In this document: one piece after another, positions 17,261 to 25,546 of the stretch
Position numbering within the stretch: the stretch's first letter is position 1
How the letters are laid out: each line of letters opens with the position of its first letter
Origin: Phycisphaeraceae bacterium
Lineage (GTDB): Bacteria; Planctomycetota; Phycisphaerae; Phycisphaerales; UBA1924
Direction: 5' to 3'
Assembly (NCBI GenBank): GCA_019636795.1
Contig: JAHBWW010000002.1
Coordinates: 434,001-498,000, forward strand
Length of the DNA stretch: 64,000 bases
The notes under the pieces: model-generated
Database searches by the model: none
Seen by the model: only the letters and a program-made list of their open reading frames with translations
Told to the model about the DNA's origin: nothing
Program-made: the position numbers and the translations under genes

Positions 17261-19744
17261 TCAGGCGTCGTCTTCGTCTTCGTTGCGGATGGCGGGGAGA
17301 GCGGCTGGGGGAGTTGAACGCTCGATGCGCTTGGGCTGAAGCGGCGGGAGATCGACGTCGAACTTGACTTCGGCCTGCGGTCCTCGGCTGAGGAGGCGCA
17401 GATCGGCAAAGGTCGGATCGGTCATGATGCGTGGGGTGATGAAGATGTAGAGGACGGAGTTGGCTGTGTCCTTGTTGGTGTCGCGGAAGAGGTGGCCGAT
17501 GAGCGGAATATCGCCCAGCAGCGGGATTTTGACGATCGTGTTGCGATTGTTCTTGACGGTGATGCCGCCAACGACGATGGTGGCGTCGGTGGGAATCGTG
17601 GCGATGCCTGAGACGGAGTTGTCGGTCTTGGGTGGTGGGATGCCGTCGCCGCTTGACGAGGCGGTGAAGGATGAAAGGGTGACGGCGTAGTCGAGACGGA
17701 TATAACCGGCTTCGGAGATGGTGGGCGTGACGGAGAGCGTTGTGCCCGCGTCTTCATAGCCGCCAAAGGAGGTGATGGTCGTGTTGTCGCCCTGGCTTGT
17801 GGTGGTGGTGGGCTGCTGATCGATGGCGATGATCTCGGCCTGTTCGTTGTCGTTGACGAGAAGTTGGGGCGAAGAGAGAATGCGCGAGTCGGTGTTGGTC
17901 TGAATGGCGTTGATGACGAAGGGGACCGAGTCGGAGCGGATGAGCGCGCTGGTGAAGCCTGCCAGGTTGGGCGCGACGTTGCGTGGATCCTGGAAGGTGG
18001 CGCCGGGTGTGGTGAGGCCGAAGTTGGTCTGGGCCTGGTACTGGCCTGCGGAGAGTTGGCCCTCGAAGGCAAGGCGGAAGTCCTTGGTATCGGAGACGCT
18101 GACGATGGTGGCTTCGATGTAGACTTGCGGCCTGCGGAGGTCGAGTCGGCCGACGAGTTTGCGAAACTCGTCCTGTTGCTTCTTGGGCGCCTTGACGATG
18201 ACCTGATTGTTGGCTTCGTCGGCGATGACAAAGACGCGTGTGGGGTCGGGGGCGAAGCCAGCGTCGTCGCCGACGGCGCGTGTGAACTGCGTCTGCGCGA
18301 AGTTCTGTTGAAATCCCTGCTGTGCGCCGGGCAGGAGGGGCGATGTGCCGGTGAGCGACTGGCCGCTGATGAGGCCCTGGATGATCTCGGCGACGGCGAC
18401 GGCCTGTGCGTTGGCGAGTTTGTAATATTCGAGTGTGATGGCGTCTTCGCCGACATCGAGGAGTTTGATCCAGTCGGCCAGTTCGGCCTGCTGGGCGATT
18501 GTGCCGTAGTAAATGATGGACTGGCGGCGTTCATCGACGATCATGACGGGTCCGCCGACGGCGGTCGTAGTCTGCTGTGTCTGCTGGCCCTGCTGCTGGG
18601 GGAACTGGACGCGGAACTGATTGCTCAGGTCGGTGGTCGGATCGGTGAGCACGATGACCTCGCCCAGAGCGCGCTGCTTGGCGAGGTCGGCGATCTGTCG
18701 GACGGCGGTGCCGGCGAAGTACTGGCGTCGCTCCATGCGGTTGGGCACGTCGATGACGCGGATGACGTCGATGACCTGGGAGAGTTCGGTGTCGTTGCCT
18801 CGGAAGATGAGGGCGTTGTCCTGGGCATCGACGGTGAGGCGATCGGCGATGTTGTCGAGCGCGCTGCCCGAGGCGCCGGCCTGTTGTTGCTGCTGTTGCT
18901 GCTGCTGGGCGCGGCCTTGAGGCTGCTGGGGCGTGACGCGTGTCGTCTGGCCTGTGCCTGAGCCTGCGAGCTGGATGACGCGTTCGCGCGCGACGGGGGC
19001 GGCGATGTGGGCCAGTTCGATGCGAGTGAAGTGGGCCTGGAGATACCGATCGCGCAGTTCTGCGATGAGCGTCTCGACGCGGCGGATATCGCGCGAGGTG
19101 CCGGTCATCACGATCACGCCCAGTTCGTCGATGTAGGCGATCGTCGAGGCGGCCGGAGCGCCTCCGCCGGCTGCGCGCGGGAGGACTGCGTTGAGCGCGT
19201 CGGTCAGGCCGCTGGGGCGCAGGCCCGCGGTGTCGATGACCTTGCTGGTGGCGCGTTCGGTGGAGAAGTTGATGGGTGTTTCGGCGCGTGCCTGGACGGT
19301 GTAGATGCCGCTGGCGTCCTGGGTGATCGAGGCGTCGTACTGCTCGAGCAGGGCGTCGAGGAGGTCGAGCAGGTCGCGTTTGGGCACCTCGACAGGCGCG
19401 TTGAACATGACCGAGCCGGTGAGCGTGCCCTTGATGACGATGTTGATGCCCAGCGTGCTGCCGACATAATCGACGAGCGTGGTCAGTTCGACGGGCTCGC
19501 TGAAGGCGGCGAAGGAGACGGCGTCGGAGGCCGGATCGCCCGGGGGCAGGGCGGGCTCATCGGCGGCGGCGGCTTCCTGGACTCCGTTGTCGGTCGCAGC
19601 GGGCTGGGCGAGCGCGCGGGGGGTGACGCGGATGCCCTGGGTTTCGTTCTGGCGGGCGCTGGCCAGGGGCGTGGCTGCTCCGCAGCAGGCGACGAGCGCA
19701 ATAACCTTGAGGTGTCGGGCGAGAAGCGGGGAATCGTGCAGCAC
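17261..19744 (-). CDS. gspD: Type II secretion outer-membrane secretin GspD
   Basis: GTG at 19744 is chosen because GGAGGT precedes it by nine bases and a signal peptide begins at once (LKVIALVACCGAATPLASA). The longest frame uses TTG at 19801. The product (about 827 residues) has N domains with repeated KKAKGE-like segments, a poly-Gln stretch of about nine Gln encoded by a CAG/CAA-rich tract near 18885-18910, and the secretin core: FVINAIQTNTDSRILSSPQLLVNDN, VTPTISEAGYI and IPLLGDIPLIGHLFR near the C terminus. It forms the outer-membrane channel, confirming a diderm envelope. Divergent from the BtuF-like gene with 67 bases between starts. Confidence 0.92.
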   Translation of the reverse strand: MLHDSPLLARHLKVIALVACCGAATPLASARQNETQGIRVTPRALAQPAATDNGVQEAAAADEPALPPGDPASDAVSFAAFSEPVELTTLVDYVGSTLGINIVIKGTLTGSVMFNAPVEVPKRDLLDLLDALLEQYDASITQDASGIYTVQARAETPINFSTERATSKVIDTAGLRPSGLTDALNAVLPRAAGGGAPAASTIAYIDELGVIVMTGTSRDIRRVETLIAELRDRYLQAHFTRIELAHIAAPVARERVIQLAGSGTGQTTRVTPQQPQGRAQQQQQQQQQAGASGSALDNIADRLTVDAQDNALIFRGNDTELSQVIDVIRVIDVPNRMERRQYFAGTAVRQIADLAKQRALGEVIVLTDPTTDLSNQFRVQFPQQQGQQTQQTTTAVGGPVMIVDERRQSIIYYGTIAQQAELADWIKLLDVGEDAITLEYYKLANAQAVAVAEIIQGLISGQSLTGTSPLLPGAQQGFQQNFAQTQFTRAVGDDAGFAPDPTRVFVIADEANNQVIVKAPKKQQDEFRKLVGRLDLRRPQVYIEATIVSVSDTKDFRLAFEGQLSAGQYQAQTNFGLTTPGATFQDPRNVAPNLAGFTSALIRSDSVPFVINAIQTNTDSRILSSPQLLVNDNEQAEIIAIDQQPTTTTSQGDNTTITSFGGYEDAGTTLSVTPTISEAGYIRLDYAVTLSSFTASSSGDGIPPPKTDNSVSGIATIPTDATIVVGGITVKNNRNTIVKIPLLGDIPLIGHLFRDTNKDTANSVLYIFITPRIMTDPTFADLRLLSRGPQAEVKFDVDLPPLQPKRIERSTPPAALPAIRNEDEDDA

Positions 19745-19811
19745 GCGTGTGGACCTCCGGGTTCGTGGGGCCGCGGGGTGCGGCAGCCTGGACGCAATCA
19801 AGGACTATTCA

Positions 19812-20780
19812 ATGCGCATCGTATCGCTGGTGCCATCGGGAACAGAAATCGTGGGCCAACTTGGCCTTTGTGGGTCGCTGGTGGGTCGGAGCCATGCGTG
19901 CGACCATCCGCCTGGGGTCTTGACCGTGCCGACACTGACGGGACAGCCCATCGGTGTCGATACGGGCTTCTGCGAGACTGACGAACAGGTCGGCGGCTTT
20001 GTTGCACGTCCAGCGGGTCTTTACACGCTCGATACACAACAACTGGTGGATCTCAAGCCCGATGTGGTCCTGTTGCCCGGCGCGGGCGGCGATGTGGCTC
20101 TGGAAGCCCAAAGCGTGCAGGCCGCGCTCGAGGCGCTGGGAAGCCGCGCTGCGGTGGTGCGGTTGGGCCCGCGCTCGATCGAGGACATGCTCGATGATGT
20201 GCTGCGGGTGGGGGCGGCGTGCGGGCGTGAGACGGCGGCGGGTGCGGTGGTGGCGCGGCTGCGGGGCAGGTTGTTCGAGGCGATGGACCGGGTGACGGCG
20301 TTTGACCCGTACCGGCCGGTGGTGGGGTTTCTCGGGTGGACCGATCCGCTCTGTGTGGCCGGGGACTGGAATGTGCAGCTCATCGAGCGGGCGGGGGGGC
20401 GGCACCCGCTCAATGAGACGGTGCGGCGAGAAGCCGACGGCGCGGCGAGCGGGCCTCAGCAGGCCCAGAGGCTCGCGGGGCCAGCGGTCATGGTGAGTCC
20501 GGAGGTCTTTGCGGCGGTGGGGCCTGAGTTTGTGGTTGTGTCGCCGTGCGGGTATGGGCTGGAGCGTGCGGCCGAGGCGACGCGGGCGCTGTGGCGGCAG
20601 GAGTGGTTCCGGAATCTGCCTGCGGCGCGGAACGGGCGTGTGGCGGCGGTGGATGGGAGCGCGATGTTCAGCCGACCGGGGCCACGGGTGGTCGATGCGC
20701 TGGAGTTTCTGGTGGGGTGGTTGCAGGGTCGGGCGGAGGTGGTGCCGGCGGGGTTTCCCTGGCGGGTGGTTGAGGGGTGA
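19812..20780 (+). CDS. BtuF-like cobalamin-binding protein without signal peptide
   Basis: ATG at 19812 follows AAGGA by seven bases and gives MRIVSLVPSGTEIVGQLG, the usual first strand of periplasmic-binding-protein-2 (PF01497) family members annotated as cobalamin-binding. Later motifs: SHACDHPP, DLKPDVVLLPG and VDGSAMFSRPGPRVVDALE. The protein is 322 residues and has no signal peptide or lipobox, so it is predicted cytoplasmic. That is typical of this stand-alone subgroup, often found without a BtuCD transporter, as here. It could scavenge or deliver corrinoid for the B12-dependent NrdJ in the same window; that link is inference. Confidence 0.75.
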   Translation: MRIVSLVPSGTEIVGQLGLCGSLVGRSHACDHPPGVLTVPTLTGQPIGVDTGFCETDEQVGGFVARPAGLYTLDTQQLVDLKPDVVLLPGAGGDVALEAQSVQAALEALGSRAAVVRLGPRSIEDMLDDVLRVGAACGRETAAGAVVARLRGRLFEAMDRVTAFDPYRPVVGFLGWTDPLCVAGDWNVQLIERAGGRHPLNETVRREADGAASGPQQAQRLAGPAVMVSPEVFAAVGPEFVVVSPCGYGLERAAEATRALWRQEWFRNLPAARNGRVAAVDGSAMFSRPGPRVVDALEFLVGWLQGRAEVVPAGFPWRVVEG

Positions 20781-20828
20781 GAGGGTTGAGGGGTGAGGGG
20801 TGAGGGGGAAGGGGCAAGAGGGGGAAGG
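20770..20828 (+). repeat. G-rich tandem GAGGGGT-type repeat
   Basis: After the end of the BtuF-like gene the plus strand carries about six spaced runs of 3-5 G (GGGTTGAGGGGTGAGGGG type). It is a low-complexity tract and a potential G-quadruplex. No gene use is apparent. Confidence 0.6.
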
Positions 20829-21169
20829 TGCGTGCGGCGAGAGGCAATCTTGTGGCATCGCGGGCAGTACGCATCGGCGACGGCGCGTTGTTGCTCGGCG
20901 ACATTTCGTGTACACTGTCTGACAGCATGTTCAGCGTCCGGCGCATCATCGGCGATGACTGGGGCAGCGCGAGCCATTGGGTATGGTTGTGGTCGCGGCG
21001 GGTGGTCGCGATCGGTTTGTTTCGGCAATCCGTGGCATCGTGTTCAGGAGCACCGACCGCTCCGGTCTGTACGCCGGGTCGTGGTTGGTGGCACGTTGAG
21101 CGTGGTACGAGTGGTGGGCGGTGCTACCCTGACGTGTGATAGACAGAGATCAGTGGAGACTTTCTTCCA
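20781..21169. other. Gene-free stretch before the low-GC island
   Basis: About 390 bases with several overlapping open frames on both strands, none with a recognisable protein, good SD and start together. One minus-strand frame contains YCPRCHK, which might be the remnant of a zinc ribbon, but it is not supported. Base composition drops sharply near 21120, marking the start of an A+T-richer segment. Confidence 0.5.
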
Positions 21170-21189
21170 TTACATTCTAACTAATGTAA
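21170..21189. promoter_or_regulatory. Inverted repeat TTACATT/AATGTAA
   Basis: A perfect seven-base inverted repeat with a six-base spacer, ending eight bases before the SD of the next gene. Its position suggests an operator, or a hairpin that could control translation of that gene. Confidence 0.5.
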
Positions 21190-21196
21190 CGGTGAA

Positions 21197-21213
21197 TAAG
21201 GAGCATCACGATT
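21197..21213 (+). promoter_or_regulatory. SD site preceding a probable ATT start
   Basis: TAAGGAG (21197-21203) is followed after seven bases by ATT (21211). In this frame there is no ATG or GTG between the upstream stops at 21187 and 21193 and well inside the protein, so the SD favours ATT (or ATC at 21205) as initiator. Confidence 0.45.
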
Positions 21214-22350
21214 TCAAAGAAAAAAACCAAAAGTCTTCGGATTCGCAGATTTTGGCATTCTCAGATTGAATCGGCAAAGACTCATCTGTCGCTTCTGGAG
21301 GATTTTGCAGCCCGAGCGCTAGGGCCATCTTCGGACGATCGGTACCTCGGCGAGGTTGCCGGCAAACTTCGATTGCTTTTTAGCAATTACGGTAAAAATA
21401 ATGCTCTCATCCCGCGATTATGCAAAATTCACAAACGCGAGTTCGTGATCTCGATGCGGCTTGGGAATTTTCTACGGACGAACTTAGGAAAACCAGGCAC
21501 AGCCGTGAGGATAACTTTAGATCAGTACTTGGATCTTGATGCTGGATACTTTTCTGGTGTTACACTAACTAATCGACAATTTATACACGCATGGGCTGAG
21601 CAACTCGGATCTGCGCACGATGATGCGAATCAGGATATGGGCCTGGCCAATCTTCTCGATTGCGGTGGCATTCGAGTTGAATTATTTGGCCTCTCTCTCC
21701 AGGCGACAATATTTAGACAAATTTGCCGAATTTTACTAGAACCAACAAAGGTTCTTCTTGCTGAATTTGACAACACTCCAGACCTACGATTAGTTATAGA
21801 ACATGATATTCAAGTATGCCGTGACAACATGGGGGTACTGCCGATCGCCGATCGTCGTCACTTGGGTTATGCCCGACATATGCTTTTACTGATTTCGAGT
21901 ACTTTTCCCAATCTTTTGTTAAAAAATGCTATCCAGATGCGTCGGCAATATCTTAATGATCCGATTGTGATGCTCATGCAAGCTGCTGCATTGAGTCAGC
22001 GCGATACTGATTTAACAACTGCTGAAGCAGAACATATCCTCAGAAAAGCGTTGGGGTTCGCGAAGAACGATCCTGATGTTATCAAGTACTGTGCTATGGA
22101 ACTTGCCTGCGTTTTGTGCAAGCGTTCGCGTTTGCCAGAAGCTGCTGAAATGCTGATTCTTTCGATAGAAGCTGGAGGCTATGACATGATTGAGTCACAG
22201 CAGGAGTTACAACCTCTGAGAGAATCAGCGCATTGGGAGCGAGTCATAAAAACGACGCCTCAACCGGCCAAGTTTAGCAACAAGATCTCAAGTGTCAGCT
22301 TTGGTCCTGTGGGTTCTTACAGGCGGGGCGGCACCGGCCATGGAGGTTGA
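21211..22350 (+). CDS. Unrecognised A+T-rich gene with probable non-canonical start
   Basis: About 380 residues if ATT at 21211 is used; a later TTG at 21373 would lose a clearly protein-like helix block (HLSLLEDFAARALG and RYLGEVAGKLRLLFSNYG). The middle is mixed alpha/beta with no known motif. Residues about 250-350 (VMLMQAAALSQRD, AEHILRKALGFA, LACVLCKRSRLPEAAEML) look like TPR-type helical pairs. Codon use and G+C (roughly 45 percent by eye) are far below the neighbours, which suggests recent transfer. The stop lies inside a G+C-rich repeat-bearing spacer. Function unknown. Confidence 0.6.
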   Translation: MSKKKTKSLRIRRFWHSQIESAKTHLSLLEDFAARALGPSSDDRYLGEVAGKLRLLFSNYGKNNALIPRLCKIHKREFVISMRLGNFLRTNLGKPGTAVRITLDQYLDLDAGYFSGVTLTNRQFIHAWAEQLGSAHDDANQDMGLANLLDCGGIRVELFGLSLQATIFRQICRILLEPTKVLLAEFDNTPDLRLVIEHDIQVCRDNMGVLPIADRRHLGYARHMLLLISSTFPNLLLKNAIQMRRQYLNDPIVMLMQAAALSQRDTDLTTAEAEHILRKALGFAKNDPDVIKYCAMELACVLCKRSRLPEAAEMLILSIEAGGYDMIESQQELQPLRESAHWERVIKTTPQPAKFSNKISSVSFGPVGSYRRGGTGHGG

Positions 22351-22629
22351 TCCATATCCGCGTGCCACCGACAGCGCCCGTGCGACCGGGCTTTGGTGCC
22401 ACCCGGACGGTGGTTCGGTTGGAAAAGGAACCAAGGCACACCGACCACTCAAAGCCGTGGTCGGTGGCACGGGTGGTATGCATCGACGGTTGCGGTTGGT
22501 GGTACCCGCCGCAGGGTCGCGGAGTGGGGAGTGGGCGGTCTGGGTCACTGATCGTGGCCATGCAGAGCCATGGCCACGGCACCCGGCATGGATCGGGTCC
22601 GCGCGGCGATGCTGGCCGAGTCCGATGTG
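22351..22629. other. Intergenic spacer with long inverted repeat and palindromic repeat copy 3
   Basis: CGTGCCACCGAC (22361-22372) is repeated inverted as GTCGGTGGCACG (22460-22471), 87 bases apart, bounding a segment with ACCGGGCTTTGG-like inverted words. Downstream lies copy 3 of the 46-base element family. No ORF is supported. Confidence 0.55.
22551..22587. repeat. Palindromic repeat, copy 3 (perfect stem)
   Basis: CGTGGCCATG (22553-22562) and CATGGCCACG (22569-22578) form a perfect ten-base-pair stem around CAGAGC, followed by GCACCCGGC. It lies 43 bases after the stop of the minus-strand alkaline phosphatase gene. Confidence 0.85.
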
Positions 22630-23943
22630 TTACTCACGGACCGGTCCTTCGGCATGACCAAAGAGCGTCAGGCGCATCAGGCGGGGGATGTCGGTGTTGT
22701 CTATTGAGCCGCGCACGCGCTGGCTGTTGAGGCCGTCGGCGCGGACGAGGATGCCGCCTGACAGGTCCTGATCGCTGGCCCAGGCGATGGCGAAGGGAAG
22801 GCGGCGGCCGAACTGGTCGGGTGCGGCCAGGAACGGGGCCGAGGCGGTGCCGGCGATGCCGTCGAGGGGAGACCCGTTGCGGTCGCGCTCGGGGAGGATC
22901 TCGAGGAACGAGCCATCGGGGTTGACGGGGATGCCGATCATGCGCATGCCCCCGGCATCGGAGTCGGAAGCGGTGAGCAGGAGCGTCTCGGGGTTGTGCG
23001 CGAGGTAACGCTGCGCGACGCCGATGGCTTCGTCGGCGCGGCGGAGGCTTTCGAGCACGCCGGCAGCGTTGTTGTTGTTGCCGAAGTTGTCGGTGGCTTC
23101 TTCTTCGACGACCAGCAGGAAGCGGGTGTTGGCGTTGTCGAGCACCTTGAGGGCAGCGTGGGTCATCTCGGCCACGGTGGGTGAGCCTTCGACGAACAAC
23201 GGCAGGCCCCGCTGGGCCAGCGATTCTTCGGAGCGATCGTTGAAGGTCGAGTCGTGGGCGAAGACGCCCAGGACGCGGGCCGTGTCGGACGGCAGGCTGA
23301 GCAGCTGGTCGCGCGTGAAGATGACGGTGTAGCCCAGGTCGCGCGCTTCGGCGTAGAGGTCGCGGCCGTCGCTGCGCCGGCCGGGGCCGTGGACGCCGGA
23401 TTGGCCTTCGGGGAGAAAATGCTTCTCGCCGCCGCTGAAGAGAACGGCTGCGCCGGAGTGGACGAGATCGGCGGTGATGTCGTCGTAGTTGTTTCGGCTC
23501 TGGTTGGGCGCTACGAAGACAGCGGTGCCGGGTTCTGCGGCGATGCCGGTCTGGACCAGGCCGACGGCCAGCCCGGCGCGCAGTGCCTGGTGGGCAACGC
23601 TGAGCGAGTGGCCGTGCTCATCGACGATGGGTTCGCCGCGTTCGCCCCCGGCGGTGCGGCCGAAGGCGTCGGCGTCGGCCTTGATGCCAAAGGCGTGGCT
23701 GGTGGCGCCCGAGTTGCTCGTGGCGCTGAGGCTGTTGCGCAGGTGGCCGCGATAGAGAGCGATCGCGGGGAGGCGGTCCCAGTTGAGATCGCTGTCGGGC
23801 CCGACGTAGAGGGCGCGGGCGGCGGCCCAGCTGGCGGCGCTGGTGCCGTCGGGGTGGATGAAGATGACGCTGCCCAGGGGCTGGGCGCGGGCGGCGGAGG
23901 TGATGAAGAGCGCGAGCAGGACGACAAGACCTTGACGGAACAT
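22630..23943 (-). CDS. Secreted alkaline phosphatase (PhoA-type superfamily)
   Basis: Hydrolyses phosphomonoesters outside the cytoplasm. Signal peptide MFRQGLVVLLALFITSAARA; metal-ligand Asp32 in VIFIHPDGTS; nucleophile region SNSGATSHAFG with Ser78 as the likely catalytic residue (the neighbouring Asp of E. coli PhoA is Asn here); VEEEATDNFGNNNN with metal-binding Glu and Asp; TASDSDAGG late in the protein. Length 437 is normal. SD GGAG precedes ATG. The gene is alone on the minus strand, 110 bases after arsM, with repeat copy 3 downstream. The Asn replacement may alter metal use, as in PhoX-independent marine types. Confidence 0.85.
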   Translation of the reverse strand: MFRQGLVVLLALFITSAARAQPLGSVIFIHPDGTSAASWAAARALYVGPDSDLNWDRLPAIALYRGHLRNSLSATSNSGATSHAFGIKADADAFGRTAGGERGEPIVDEHGHSLSVAHQALRAGLAVGLVQTGIAAEPGTAVFVAPNQSRNNYDDITADLVHSGAAVLFSGGEKHFLPEGQSGVHGPGRRSDGRDLYAEARDLGYTVIFTRDQLLSLPSDTARVLGVFAHDSTFNDRSEESLAQRGLPLFVEGSPTVAEMTHAALKVLDNANTRFLLVVEEEATDNFGNNNNAAGVLESLRRADEAIGVAQRYLAHNPETLLLTASDSDAGGMRMIGIPVNPDGSFLEILPERDRNGSPLDGIAGTASAPFLAAPDQFGRRLPFAIAWASDQDLSGGILVRADGLNSQRVRGSIDNTDIPRLMRLTLFGHAEGPVRE

Positions 23944-24054
23944 GCGGTTCTCCGGTGGATCGATGCGAACGGGAACGAGGGAGATTGAAGGAAGCGCGAG
24001 GGGTGCGTGCGCTTCTTCATGCGTTCTTCATTGATCTTTCACAGTCGATCGCGC

Positions 24055-24999
24055 TTACGGCTGCGGCTTCATGGCGGTGATATCGGCGCTGGTGACATAG
24101 TCGGCCAGGGTGGCGCCTTGCGGCAGGAGAGCGGCGATGCGGGCAAAGAGGGGGTCCTGCACGTTTTCGAGCGCGGCGACGTACTCTGGCTTGGTGGCGA
24201 TGGCGAGGCTCGACAGGCCGGCCTTGGCGGCCAGAGCGCGGATCTCTTCGATCGTGCTGGCGCCCGCGACGCAGCCGATCCACGATTCGATGTGTTCGAC
24301 GACGTCGCGCGGGAGCGGCTTGTAGAGGATCAGGTCGGAGATGGCGACGCGGCCGCCGGGCTTGAGGACGCGGGCGATTTCGTTCCAGACCGATTGCTTG
24401 TCGGGGGAGAGATTGATGACGCAGTTGGAGATGACGACGTCGGCTGAAGCGTCGGCCAGGGGGAGGTGCTCGATCTCGCCGAGGCGGAACTCGACGTTGT
24501 CGAGGTTGTGATGCTTGCGGTAGGCGGCGATGGCCTTGCGGGACTTGGCGATCATTTCGGGCGTCATATCGACGCCGATCGCGCGGCCGGCAGGCCCGAC
24601 GCGTGGCCCGGCGAGAAAGATGTCCATGCCGCCGCCGCTGCCGAGATCGACGACGACTTCGCCGGGCTTGAGCGAGGCCAGAGCGGTGGGGTTGCCGCAG
24701 GAAAGGCCCATGTCGGTGCCTTCGGGCAGGGTTGCCAGATCGGTATCGGAGTAGCCGACGTGCTCGGCGATGCCGGGGCTGCCGACGGTGCAGCATGCAG
24801 GGCCGCAGCCACAGGAGCCCGGGGCGGGGGCGGTGGCCGAGGTGGCGATCTTGGCGTAGCCCTCGCGGACAGCCTGGCGGATGGTTTCGCTTTGTGCTGA
24901 GGACTGGACCGGCGCGCCAGCGGCCGGAACGTGAGCCTGGCGGGTCTCGCCCTGGCAGCAGGAGACGGGATCCGAGCAGCAGGAAGACTCGGTGGTCAT
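24055..24999 (-). CDS. arsM: Arsenite S-adenosylmethionine methyltransferase
   Basis: Methylates As(III) stepwise to volatile or less toxic forms. The 314-residue protein has VVDLGSGGGMDIFLAG (SAM motif I), VDMTPEMI, and the three family cysteines in SCGNP, SNCVINLS and WIGCVAGA. The N terminus adds extra Cys clusters (CCSDPVSCCQG, SCGCGPACC) that probably bind As. ATG at 24999 has AAGGAG upstream and overlaps the DUF486 stop (ATGA). It is the last gene of the arsR operon, which supports its role. Confidence 0.93.
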   Translation of the reverse strand: MTTESSCCSDPVSCCQGETRQAHVPAAGAPVQSSAQSETIRQAVREGYAKIATSATAPAPGSCGCGPACCTVGSPGIAEHVGYSDTDLATLPEGTDMGLSCGNPTALASLKPGEVVVDLGSGGGMDIFLAGPRVGPAGRAIGVDMTPEMIAKSRKAIAAYRKHHNLDNVEFRLGEIEHLPLADASADVVISNCVINLSPDKQSVWNEIARVLKPGGRVAISDLILYKPLPRDVVEHIESWIGCVAGASTIEEIRALAAKAGLSSLAIATKPEYVAALENVQDPLFARIAALLPQGATLADYVTSADITAMKPQP

Positions 25000-25460
25000 G
25001 ATGAAACTCCTTGTGATTGAATGGTTGAGTCGCTCGCGGCGGGTTCGATGGCGGGGACCATGAACGCGGCCGGGGCTTCGATGATCTGGCCTTGCCTGGG
25101 CTCTTCGCGGCGGCCGATCATGGCGACGGCGACGCCGGCGAAGATGAGCGCGAAGGCGATGTATTCGTTGACGCGTGGCTTTTCCTTGAGGATCAGGATC
25201 GCGAAGCCGATGAAGACCGTGAGCGTGATGGCTTCCTGAAGCACCTTGAGCTGCGCCGCAGAGAACGGCCCGCCCTGCGAGACGTGCCCGATGCGGTTGG
25301 CGGGGACCTGGAGCATGTATTCGGGCAGCGCGATCATCCACGAGACGGCGATGGCGAGCGGGATCGACCACGCGGCTTTCTTGAGGTGGCCATACCACGC
25401 CCAGGTCATGAAGATGTTGGAGCCGAAGAGGAGGGCGACGGTGGTGAGAATGCGGGTCAT
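24996..25460 (-). CDS. DUF486 (DMT-like) small membrane protein
   Basis: 154 residues with four hydrophobic helices; NIFMTWAWYGHLK, ALPEYMLQVPANRIGH and QLKVLQEAITLTVFIGF are the conserved DUF486 segments. The C-terminal 40 residues are polar and unique. DUF486 proteins belong to the drug/metabolite transporter-like group, substrate unknown. Placement between arsR/arsC and arsM with four-base overlaps on both sides suggests a role in arsenic handling, for example export of a methylated product, but this is inference. Confidence 0.85.
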   Translation of the reverse strand: MTRILTTVALLFGSNIFMTWAWYGHLKKAAWSIPLAIAVSWMIALPEYMLQVPANRIGHVSQGGPFSAAQLKVLQEAITLTVFIGFAILILKEKPRVNEYIAFALIFAGVAVAMIGRREEPRQGQIIEAPAAFMVPAIEPAASDSTIQSQGVSS

Positions 25461-25546
25461 TGGGTGGTGCTCGCGAAGCCTTCAGCCATCTGGCTGCGGC
25501 AGGAGTTGCCGGTGCAGAGAAACAGGACGCGCGGACGGGAGTTCAT
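25457..25546 (-). pseudogene. arsC: Truncated arsenate reductase (LMW-phosphatase type ArsC)
   Basis: A 29-residue frame, MNSRPRVLFLCTGNSCRSQ then MAEGFASTTQ, which is precisely the N-terminal strand and P-loop (CX5R) of thioredoxin-linked ArsC. The remaining 100 or so residues, including the two resolving cysteines, are missing. It overlaps both neighbours by ATGA, so the deletion kept the operon's translational coupling intact. It should be inactive as a reductase. Either it is a decayed gene or the short peptide only maintains coupling. Confidence 0.8.

Noticed and set aside
18885-18912. CAG-type triplet repeat as an independent repeat element
   Set aside because: It encodes the poly-Gln linker inside gspD and stays in frame, so it is part of the protein.
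20793-21269. Plus-strand frame of 158 codons in the spacer before the low-GC island
   Set aside because: Starts in a G-rich simple tract, low-complexity N terminus, no family, and ends inside the next gene in another frame.
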